From NCBI RefSeq assembly GCF_000761245.1, contig NZ_AWOR01000089.1, positions 124,001 through 188,000 on the forward strand: 64,000 nucleotides of DNA. Direction: 5' to 3'. Within the stretch, counting starts at the first letter, position 1, and each line of letters opens with the position of its first letter. Both the position numbers and the translations under genes were made by a program. The DNA comes from Comamonas testosteroni (GTDB lineage Bacteria; Pseudomonadota; Gammaproteobacteria; Burkholderiales; Burkholderiaceae_C). Below the pieces are notes generated by a model, which saw only the letters and a list, made by a program, of their open reading frames with translations, did no database searches and had not been told where the DNA came from. Positions 25,052-32,091 of the stretch are shown here, piece after piece.

Positions 25052-25951
25052 ATGATGAATCGCCGAGACTTTGTTCAAACCGCCGCCGCTGCCGGCATCG
25101 CCACAGGCCTGGCTGGTTGCGCCGCTGCCGTGACCGGCCATTCCAAGCTGCAATGGAAGCACTTTCCAGCAGACGACAAAGGCTTCTTCCGTGCGCCCGT
25201 GCTGCTCTCGGGCGACAGGGAGGCCATTCTCATCGACGGCGGCTTTTCCCTGCCCGATGGCCGTGCCGTGGCCGAAGCCATCAAGGCATCGGGCAAGCAA
25301 CTGACCACCATCTACGTCAGCCAGAGCGACCCGGACTATTACTTCAGCCTGGGCCCGATCAAGGCCGCCTTTCCCGCTGCCAGGGTGCTGGCCGCCTCCG
25401 ACACCATTGCCGCCATCCGCGCCAACGTGCAAAAGAAGATAGCTACCTGGGCACCCCAGCTCAAGGAGAACGGTCCGCAGAAGCTCGCCGACATCGTCTT
25501 TCCTGAAGCCTATGACGGCTCCGCGCTGATGCTGGAGGGCAACACCATCGAAATCGTCAAGGCACAAGGACTGGAGAACCGCCGCTACCTGTGGGTTCCC
25601 TCGCTGAATGCGGTCTTCGGTGGCGTGCTGGTCTTCTCGGGTCTGCACGTGTGGACGGCCGATAGCCCGACGCCAGCCTCCCGCGCCGCCTGGGTAAAGA
25701 ACCTGGAAGCCATCGCCGCGCGCAATCCCGCCGTGGTCGTGCCGGGCCACCTGGGTGCCCATGGGGCGCTGGATGTTTCGGCCGTGAACTACACCCGCGA
25801 GTACCTGCTGGCCTTCGAGCAAGAGCTGGCCAGGGCGGCCAATGGCGACGCGCTGATCGCAGCCATGAACAAGCGCTACCCTGACGCCGGCCTGGCCGCC
25901 GCGCTGCAGATCGGCGCCAAGGTGGCCATGGGTGAGATGAAGTGGGGCTGA
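25052..25951 (+). CDS. Metallo-beta-lactamase-fold protein lacking the HxHxDH motif
   Basis: The 299-aa product starts with a twin-arginine-like leader (NRRDFVQTAAAAGIATGLAGCAA), perhaps a lipoprotein with the cysteine near residue 23. The fold is suggested by AILIDGGFSLPDG, by the strand ending TTIYVSQSDPDYYFSLGPI and by VVVPGHLGAHG. The place where THxHxDH should stand reads SQSDPDYY, so the first metal histidines are missing although the later GH is kept. It may bind metal differently or not be a hydrolase. The ribosome binding site GGAGA precedes ATGATG, so the start could be either ATG. Confidence 0.75.
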   Translation: MMNRRDFVQTAAAAGIATGLAGCAAAVTGHSKLQWKHFPADDKGFFRAPVLLSGDREAILIDGGFSLPDGRAVAEAIKASGKQLTTIYVSQSDPDYYFSLGPIKAAFPAARVLAASDTIAAIRANVQKKIATWAPQLKENGPQKLADIVFPEAYDGSALMLEGNTIEIVKAQGLENRRYLWVPSLNAVFGGVLVFSGLHVWTADSPTPASRAAWVKNLEAIAARNPAVVVPGHLGAHGALDVSAVNYTREYLLAFEQELARAANGDALIAAMNKRYPDAGLAAALQIGAKVAMGEMKWG

Positions 25952-25968
25952 AGCCCGGGACGCACACC

Positions 25969-26361
25969 ATGACCACCAATCTGGATATCATCCGCGCGAC
26001 CTACGAAGGTTCGTCCGAAGAGAACGGCAGGAATCTGCTGGCAGCACTGGCGCCCGATGCCAGATGGACCGAGGCCGCCGGCTTTCCCTATGCCGGAACT
26101 TATGTCGGCCCGCAGCAGATTGTCGCGGGCGTGTTTCAGCGGCTGGCGACGGAGTGGGACGGCTACAGCGCCAAGGTCCACACCTACCTGGCCGATGGCG
26201 ACCGTGTGGCAGCCTTCGGCGTCTATTCGGGAACCTACCGCAAGACGGGCAAGGCGATGACGGCGAGCTTCGCTCACCTGTACCGGCTCAACGAGGGCAG
26301 GATCACGAGCATGGAGCAGTATGTGGACAGCCACCTGGTGCAGCAGGCGCTGCTGGCCTGA
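25969..26361 (+). CDS. SnoaL-like (NTF2-fold) protein
   Basis: The 130-aa product shows the SnoaL/YesE-like pattern: LLAALAPDARWTEAAGFPYAGTYVGPQQI, then beta-strands with a TGKAMTASFAHLYRLNEGRI segment and EQYVDSHLV. The NTF2 fold serves ketosteroid isomerases, cyclases and many proteins of unknown role, and nothing here fixes the reaction. It lies 17 bp after the metallo-beta-lactamase-fold gene and belongs to the same transcript. No catalytic pattern of ksi (Tyr14, Asp38, Asp99) is recognisable. Confidence 0.75.
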   Translation: MTTNLDIIRATYEGSSEENGRNLLAALAPDARWTEAAGFPYAGTYVGPQQIVAGVFQRLATEWDGYSAKVHTYLADGDRVAAFGVYSGTYRKTGKAMTASFAHLYRLNEGRITSMEQYVDSHLVQQALLA

Positions 26362-26379
26362 GCGCGGTTGAGTTCTGCC

Positions 26380-26640
26380 ATGAGCGAAGTCAATGCTCAG
26401 TTGCAAGCCATTCTGTTGCTGATGCGGGCCGGGCAATGGAATGCCGCGCACGATGCCGTGCAGCAGCATGAAGGCCTGCTCGCAGCCTGGCTGCACGGAC
26501 TGCTGCATCTGCAGGAAGGCGATCTGGAGGACGCCGAGAACTGGTATGAGCGCGCTGGCCTGCGCTTCAGGCAGCGCGGCACGCTGCAGCAGGAGCTGGC
26601 CCGGTTCGAAGCGGCGCTGCGCGCTCGGTCCGGCGCGTGA
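26380..26640 (+). CDS. Small TPR-like helical protein, unknown function
   Basis: The 86-aa product is all-helical in appearance (MRAGQWNAAHDAVQQHEG, LHGLLHLQEGDLEDAENWYERAG), with the spacing of a tetratricopeptide-like pair. It has no signal peptide. It follows the SnoaL gene by 18 bp and ends 8 bp before a terminator, so it closes the four-gene run that begins at the DsbA-like gene. No function can be given. Confidence 0.65.
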   Translation: MSEVNAQLQAILLLMRAGQWNAAHDAVQQHEGLLAAWLHGLLHLQEGDLEDAENWYERAGLRFRQRGTLQQELARFEAALRARSGA

Positions 26641-26647
26641 ACCCGAG

Positions 26648-26675
26648 GGCCGGCCGTCCGAGAGCCGGCCTTTTG
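26648..26675 (+). terminator. Rho-independent terminator
   Basis: GGCCGGC (26648-26654) pairs with GCCGGCC (26664-26670), then TTTTGG. It closes the forward run starting at 24353 and sits in front of the convergent kinase gene. Confidence 0.75.
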
Positions 26676-26693
26676 GCTGCAGAGCTGGAAGCC

Positions 26694-27551
26694 TTATCCC
26701 AGTGCCTGTCGGGCAAGATGCGCAACGGCCAATTGCCTGTTGGCCCTGGTGCGCTCTGCGTCCTCCAGGAACCAGGCCGCCGACAAAGCGGCGTGAGCCA
26801 TAACCCATTTGAGTAAACGCCGACGTTCCAGCCCCGTGACATTGATGACTACTGCAAGCTGCCGGGCGAAGCGCTCCGGGTCGGTGCAAGTCTCCAGGTC
26901 GGGGTTGCACAGCACGCCAACGTAGTCGTAGTACCGCTCACCTGTGACGCGCTTTGGATCTATTGCCAGCCATCCACGCCTGTCGAAGTCGAGAATGTTG
27001 CCATGGTGTGCATCACCATGCAGGACGACAGGCTCACGCTGCTCATTCAGCAGCTCGGCTGCCACCGTTGCGCATTCGGCCATCAAGCCGCCTTCCTGCT
27101 GCGCCATCAACGCGAGTGACCTAAAAAAATCCGTCAGTGGCAGCAGTTCTTCAGGTGGTGCGGAGGATCTCTTTGAATGCAGTTGCTCGATGGTGTGGCA
27201 GACACAGCTTGTCGCTGCATCATCTTCGCCTTCTCTAGCCATGTGCAGCAAATGCCTGGAGCCGGTTGCGCGCTCCATCAGCAGCGCTCCTGTATCTTGG
27301 TCGCAAGCATAGACTCGCGCTGCGCCATTGCCACCCCACCATTGAAGCACCCTGCCGCCGATGCGCTCATCAAGGTCTCGCGTGATCTTGATCATTGCAG
27401 GCAGACCTGCCCAGTTCCTTTTAAGGATGACTGGCAGAAGGTCACTGGTATGAGTTGTGAAGGGGGCACCGGCCACCTTCGCGCTCCAACGTTGGAGATG
27501 GATATCAAACAGGTCGAGGTTGGGCATCTGGCTGATTTTCGAGTAACCCAT
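26694..27551 (-). CDS. Aminoglycoside O-phosphotransferase, APH(6)/streptomycin 6-kinase-like
   Basis: The product is 285 aa from the ATG at 27551, with 27527 as an alternative. It has the kinase Brenner motif VVLHGDAHHGNIL, then RRGWLAIDPKRVTGE, as in Streptomyces StrA/APH(6)-type enzymes (HGDLHHENI, GWLVIDP). The family phosphorylates streptomycin or small hydroxylated molecules, and chromosomal relatives are often not real resistance genes. It lies in a patch of non-steroid genes on the minus strand. The 27552-27816 gap upstream shows no gene or clear promoter. Confidence 0.8.
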   Translation of the reverse strand: MGYSKISQMPNLDLFDIHLQRWSAKVAGAPFTTHTSDLLPVILKRNWAGLPAMIKITRDLDERIGGRVLQWWGGNGAARVYACDQDTGALLMERATGSRHLLHMAREGEDDAATSCVCHTIEQLHSKRSSAPPEELLPLTDFFRSLALMAQQEGGLMAECATVAAELLNEQREPVVLHGDAHHGNILDFDRRGWLAIDPKRVTGERYYDYVGVLCNPDLETCTDPERFARQLAVVINVTGLERRRLLKWVMAHAALSAAWFLEDAERTRANRQLAVAHLARQALG

Positions 27552-27816
27552 ACAATCCGAAGATGTGGTGCAGATGTCCAATGTCCGCTGGTGGCTGTGG
27601 CTTCAACGGGTCAATGCAACTCCTTGCCCGGGGCTGCGCAGTCTCAGGCATGCCTGGCAATGCTGGCGGATGGTGTGCCCAATTTCTCCGGTATTACTTT
27701 TTTCCGGTGCTCAAGCAAGCTTCCACAAGCAGCCGGAGTCCAGGCCCGGTTACGGCGCACATCAGCTGCCACAAAGGGGCACGCCTGGCTTCCGGGCAAG
27801 GGGCTTGCTCCGAGGC

Positions 27817-28308
27817 TCAGTCCTCGCTCTCACGCGGGTAGCCTGCGTCTGCCCAGTGCTGTGCAGAAGCACGGGTGAGACTATGGCCCGGTCGGACTCG
27901 TACCTTGGCCAATTCGCTGCCGTCAGCGGCGGTGGCAGTGAGCGTCGCCGTGGGATTGTCCTCATCGGGCTCAATATCGAGAGCCACCGTCACGCGCGAT
28001 CCGCGAACTTCAATCTGGATGGCTTTGTGCAACAGCGCTGCCTGGTGCTGCTCATGGCGACGTATCACTTCGCTGGCAGTCTTCACCAGCGTGTTGAAGG
28101 CCGACACGTCAAGAGGCTTGGGATTCTTCTTGTCGCGCCCCATGGTCCATGGGCCGACCAGAGCGGGTTCCGCCTGGCCGTCTTGGGTCATTGACACCGC
28201 CCAGCCATCGTCGTCCTCATTCTTGATGACGCGGGCTTCCCAGCCCTTGTGGTGCCAAAGGCGGTCTTCGAAGATGGAGACGTCTTCTGGTTCGAGTTCT
28301 GCTGACAT
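27817..28308 (-). CDS. Unknown acidic protein behind a LexA-like box
   Basis: The 163-aa protein is not recognised. It is hydrophilic with no signal or membrane segment. The N-terminal half is rich in Trp and acidic residues (LWHHKGWEARVIKNEDDDGWAVSM, GPWTMGRDKKNPKPLD). The C-terminal third has a beta-rich VRGSRVTVALDIEPDEDNPTATLTAT segment. A good LexA-type operator lies 37 bp upstream of its ATG, so it may be induced by DNA damage. It has no evident operon partner. Confidence 0.7.
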   Translation of the reverse strand: MSAELEPEDVSIFEDRLWHHKGWEARVIKNEDDDGWAVSMTQDGQAEPALVGPWTMGRDKKNPKPLDVSAFNTLVKTASEVIRRHEQHQAALLHKAIQIEVRGSRVTVALDIEPDEDNPTATLTATAADGSELAKVRVRPGHSLTRASAQHWADAGYPRESED

Positions 28309-28344
28309 GTCTGGACTTTTCCTGGAGCTATCAAGTCCAAAGTC

Positions 28345-28364
28345 TACTGTTTCTTTATACAGTC
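28345..28364 (-). promoter_or_regulatory. LexA (SOS) box-like operator
   Basis: TACTGT-TTCTTTAT-ACAGTC contains the CTGT-N8-ACAG core and matches the 20-bp E. coli consensus at 16 positions. It stands about 37 bp in front of the 163-aa gene on the minus strand, where an operator would overlap the promoter. The rest of the 28309-28541 gap shows nothing else. Confidence 0.65.
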
Positions 28365-28541
28365 TGTGAGGCTGGGTCTATCTCAAGGTCGGGCGTTGTG
28401 GGCGATGCCCTGAACAGGTCGATGCAGAGGCCTGCATTGGGCAAGACCTCCTGGTTGAGCGCTGCGGCTGCACTCGAGCGCCGATTCAGTCCAAAGCCGC
28501 CATTAATCTACGGGCCTCATTCGTTCATCTGGAGCAAGAGG

Positions 28542-29018
28542 CTAAAGTTCATGGCTATACACGATGAAACCGCTGTGTTTGGCTAACTTGTCGTAGAGCG
28601 CACGGCCGGCTTCATTGGTGGATTGTGTTTGCCAATAGACACGATTTGAGCCAGCCAGCATTGCTTGCCTGTAGACGCTGCTGATGAGGGCCTTGCCAAC
28701 TCCAAGCTGACGCCTTGTCGGGGCCGTGAAAAGATCCTGCAGGTAGCAGACGGGGCCAAGTCTCGTCGTACTGCGGTGAAATATGTAATGCGCTAGGCCA
28801 ACCACTTCTCCTGCATCTTCAGCAACCAGCGCAAATACCGGCTCGATGGGATTGAAGAATCGCTCCCAGGTTTTCTGGGTAATTTCCTTTGCCAGTTCGG
28901 TAGCTCCGGCCCTTCCGTAGAAAGCGTTATAGCCGTCCCAAAGTGAAAGCCACGCTTCAAAGTCATGTGGTTGGACTTCTCTTACGACTACAGTTGTTGC
29001 AGCGTCACTTTGGGACAT
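28542..29018 (-). CDS. GNAT-family N-acetyltransferase
   Basis: The 158-aa product opens VVREVQPHDFEAWLSLWDGY and has the acetyl-CoA loop in LFTAPTRRQLGVGKALISSVYRQA (R/QxxGxG/A), ending with a typical AGRALYDKLAKHSGF. This is the motif order of single-domain GNAT enzymes. The acetylated substrate is unknown. It lies among unrelated small genes on the minus strand and has no link to steroid genes. Confidence 0.85.
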   Translation of the reverse strand: MSQSDAATTVVVREVQPHDFEAWLSLWDGYNAFYGRAGATELAKEITQKTWERFFNPIEPVFALVAEDAGEVVGLAHYIFHRSTTRLGPVCYLQDLFTAPTRRQLGVGKALISSVYRQAMLAGSNRVYWQTQSTNEAGRALYDKLAKHSGFIVYSHEL

Positions 29019-29141
29019 AGGAAAGACTTTTCATAATGCGAACCGCGGGTAAATCGAACGACCTGCATTGAAGTTTAAGGTCTGCTCCTGGCCGGCAGGC
29101 CACGGTCCCAGAGTGACCCAAGGCGGACATGCACGCACACA

Positions 29142-29726
29142 TCAGCGTGCATCAGTTCTCTGAGGCTGATGGCCCTGAGCGACGATTCGCAGCCATGGCC
29201 AACGCGCTTGGTAAGACTCGGCCTTTTGTTGGAAAAGCTCACGATGCGGGGTCAATGGATTGAGTGTCAAAACCCCGTCATAGATCAGCTCCAGGCTGTT
29301 CGGAGCATAGAGGCAGCCTGGACGAAGGCCCACGCAGGTAGCTGGAATCAGGAAGCGATCTATTCCCTCGCAAGAGCTTCGCAATGCCTCATAGGGACGA
29401 CCGAAATATGACTCATACCACAAGTGAACCCGAGCTTGGTTCGTCACTTCAATCTTGATGTCCAGGTCGCTAAAAACGCGATCGGCATGTGCTTGTACCT
29501 TCTGCTCCGCACTGTCAGTGGTGCTCGATGGATCAAAGTAGAAGAGGTCGTAGTCTTTGATGGAATCGTCTGGATTCCGTTGCGCCTGCAAATTCCACAC
29601 TGTCTGAAATAAGCAGCCGGCAACAAGCCAGCCATCTGGAAGATTCAAATCATCCCAGCGTTCAAAAATTGCACGATTGTTGATATTTTGGAGGACATCC
29701 GCAACGAAGCGCTCAGGCGTAGGCAT
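29142..29726 (-). CDS. Nucleotidyltransferase-fold protein (NTP_transf_6-like)
   Basis: The product is 194 aa, starting at an ATG that gives PTPERFVADVLQNINNRAIFERW. The segment WLVAGCLFQTVWNL, then IKDYDLFYFDPSSTTDSAEQKV and IEVTNQARVHLWYESYFG, matches the small family of uncharacterised nucleotidyltransferase-like proteins in which Asp-Tyr-Asp carries the metal site. Function is unknown. It is the last gene of the non-steroid patch before the OYE operon. Confidence 0.75.
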   Translation of the reverse strand: MPTPERFVADVLQNINNRAIFERWDDLNLPDGWLVAGCLFQTVWNLQAQRNPDDSIKDYDLFYFDPSSTTDSAEQKVQAHADRVFSDLDIKIEVTNQARVHLWYESYFGRPYEALRSSCEGIDRFLIPATCVGLRPGCLYAPNSLELIYDGVLTLNPLTPHRELFQQKAESYQARWPWLRIVAQGHQPQRTDAR

Positions 29727-29897
29727 CGGGACAGTTGATCCTTGGTGAAACAAAAGTGAAAGGCAGGTTCGAACCAATTTTGCTTCAGTTGCGAAGACCC
29801 GCTTCCGGCCAGATGAAGCGCCTCGCTCCGGCTGGTCGCATGGTGACAGTCGGCAAAGGGCCAGGTTCTGCCGCAATACCGTGATTCCAATAGAAAA

Positions 29898-29926
29898 CCG
29901 CCTGCGAGCCCAAGGCTCGCAGGCGG
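29898..29926 (-). terminator. Rho-independent terminator of the OYE operon
   Basis: A perfect 13-bp inverted repeat (CCGCCTGCGAGCC and GGCTCGCAGGCGG) with a three-base loop is followed on the minus strand by TTTTCTATT. It lies 22 bp beyond the stop at 29949. Confidence 0.9.
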
Positions 29927-29948
29927 TCTCAGCTATCAAGGAGCATCT

Positions 29949-32075
29949 TCAGACTTCGCGCCCTGCCTGATGGCCTGAATGCATGGCGCCCTCGATATAG
30001 CCCAGGTCCTGGCAGTCGCCGATGCGGCGCACGGGAGTCTGGGTAAGGGATTGCAGCTGCTCGGCGACGGCGGAGTCGGCCTCGGCTCCAATGGCCAGCA
30101 CCACGGAGTCGGCAGGCGTGCGGTATTCCTCGCCCTTTTTGTCCGTCCAGACGACTTCCTTGCGCTCGATGCGCGTGACGTTGGACTGCATCAGCAGCTT
30201 GCCGTGGCTCTTCACGGCGTCGTACACGCGCCAGCGGCGCACGATGGCCAGCTCGGTGCCGGGATGGGTGCCGGGGTCCAGTACGGTGACTTCGCGGCCG
30301 CGTTCGAGCAGGAACTCGGCCAGCTCCAGGCCGACCAGGCCAGCGCCGATGATGACCACGCGCTTGCCCAGGGGCATCCACAGCTTGGACAGGTTCTGGA
30401 TCGCTGCGGTGCTGTCTGTCACCTTGAACATGCCGCCGGCCTTGAACAGCGCGCGCTCGGCCAGATTCAGCTTGGCCTTGGCAATTTCTTCGGCGCGATC
30501 GCCCGTCATCAGGCGGCGCAGTTCGTCGCCGCTCCAGACATGGCTTTGCTGCGCACCTTCGATGGCGGAGGCGGCACGCCTGGCGCCGGTGCCCACCAGA
30601 ATTTCGTCAGGCTGCAGCTCGGCCAGCAGCCCGGCGTCGGCCGTGGTGTTCAAGCGCAGCTGGATGTTCGGGTGATCCATCTGCCGCACCAGATAGTCGA
30701 GCAGGCGGCCGTTCTCGGGATAGGCCAGTGCGGCAAAGAACAGCGTGCCGCCCAGGCGGTCGCTGCGCTCGACCAGCGTCACGCGATGGCCGCGCAGGGC
30801 GGCGACGCGGGCGGCCTCCATGCCCGAAGGGCCGCCGCCGACGATCAGTACATGCTTGGGCTTTTCGGCAAAGGTGATGCTCTTGCTCGTCTCGTGGCCG
30901 GTCTGTGCGTTGACCGCGCACTTGATGCCCTTGTTGATGAAAATCTCGCTTACGCAGGCATAGCAATAAATGCAGGGGCGCACGCTCTGGGCGGTGTTGG
31001 CCTCCAGTTTGTTGGCCAGGTCGGGGTCGGCCAGCAGCTTGCGGCCCATGGCCACAAAGTCAATCTCGCCATTGCTGATGGCGGCGGCGGCGGCATCCAG
31101 CTCCCAGCGGCCGGCCGAGATGATGGGTATGCCGACCACCTTTTTGATGCCGGTGGCAAATTCGCGGTAGGCATTTTGCTTTTGCGGAATCGGTGCATCC
31201 GTGAAGGCCGAGCCTGTGGGCAGGCGCGCATAGGCCGAGACATTGATGGCATCCACGCCCAGCTCTTCGCAGAGCTTGGCGGTCTTGAGTGCCTCGTCCA
31301 TGGTGATGCCGCCGGGCGTGTGCATTTCTTCGGCGTCAATACGCACCCAGATGGGGAAGTCTGGGCCTACGCGCTCGCGCACGGCAGTCAGCACTTCGCG
31401 CAGCAGGCGGCTGCGGTTTTCATAGCTGCCGCCGTATTCGTCGCTACGGCTGTTGAAAAAGGGTGAGAGGAAGTTGGCGATCATGTAGTTGTGCGCGCAG
31501 TGCACTTCCACAGCATCGAAGTTGGCCTGCTTGGCGCGCAGGGCGGCCGCAGCAAACCATTCCACCATCTGTGCAATATCGGCCTTGTCCATCACGCGGT
31601 AGCGGTCGGGGTAGGGGCCAACGCCCACAAAGGTCGAGAACTCCTTGGGTGTGACGGTGCGCATGGCTTCGGCCACAGGACCGTCGGGCGGAATCGAAGA
31701 CACCCACATCTCGCGCCCGTGGGTGCGGTCATTGGCCGCGATCTTGCCGCTGTGATTGATCTGGATGGCGACTTTGCCGCCGTGCGAGTGAACGCGGCGC
31801 GTGACTTCCGCCAGACCGGGGATGAAGTGATCTTCGGAGATGCCCAGCTGGTGCGGCTCGCTGGTGCCGGTGGGCCAGGAGATGGCGGCCGTGCCCATGA
31901 TGATGAGGCCGGTGCCGCCCTTGGCACGCTCTTCGTAATAGTCCTGGGCGCGTTCGCCGCAGATGCCGTCGATGCCGCCGTAGTTCTCGCCCATGGGGGC
32001 CATGATGATGCGGTTCTTCAGCTCCATGGTGCCGATACGGCCCGGCTCGAGCATTGATGCGTGGGGATTGCTCAT
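29949..32075 (-). CDS. Old-Yellow-Enzyme/4Fe-4S/FAD reductase, BaiCD/FadH-like, copy 1
   Basis: The 708-aa product has an N-terminal FMN-binding TIM barrel (MELKNRIIMAPMGENYGG, HCAHNYMIANFLSPFFNSR), a Cys cluster (CIYCYACVSEIFINKGIKC) for a 4Fe-4S centre, and two dinucleotide domains (HVLIVGGGPSGMEAARVAALRG and KRVVIIGAGLVGLELAEFLLERG). This is the layout of 2,4-dienoyl-CoA reductase FadH and of the clostridial bile-acid reductases BaiCD/BaiH, which act on Delta4-3-oxo steroids. Lying beside hsdA and ksi it is a candidate steroid enone reductase (inference). The cysteine spacing C-x2-C-x2-C-x11-C differs from FadH (C-x2-C-x3-C-x11-C). The start at 32075 lies inside the gap after copy 2. Confidence 0.85.
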   Translation of the reverse strand: MSNPHASMLEPGRIGTMELKNRIIMAPMGENYGGIDGICGERAQDYYEERAKGGTGLIIMGTAAISWPTGTSEPHQLGISEDHFIPGLAEVTRRVHSHGGKVAIQINHSGKIAANDRTHGREMWVSSIPPDGPVAEAMRTVTPKEFSTFVGVGPYPDRYRVMDKADIAQMVEWFAAAALRAKQANFDAVEVHCAHNYMIANFLSPFFNSRSDEYGGSYENRSRLLREVLTAVRERVGPDFPIWVRIDAEEMHTPGGITMDEALKTAKLCEELGVDAINVSAYARLPTGSAFTDAPIPQKQNAYREFATGIKKVVGIPIISAGRWELDAAAAAISNGEIDFVAMGRKLLADPDLANKLEANTAQSVRPCIYCYACVSEIFINKGIKCAVNAQTGHETSKSITFAEKPKHVLIVGGGPSGMEAARVAALRGHRVTLVERSDRLGGTLFFAALAYPENGRLLDYLVRQMDHPNIQLRLNTTADAGLLAELQPDEILVGTGARRAASAIEGAQQSHVWSGDELRRLMTGDRAEEIAKAKLNLAERALFKAGGMFKVTDSTAAIQNLSKLWMPLGKRVVIIGAGLVGLELAEFLLERGREVTVLDPGTHPGTELAIVRRWRVYDAVKSHGKLLMQSNVTRIERKEVVWTDKKGEEYRTPADSVVLAIGAEADSAVAEQLQSLTQTPVRRIGDCQDLGYIEGAMHSGHQAGREV

Positions 32076-32091
32076 TTTGTTTCGCTGTCTC

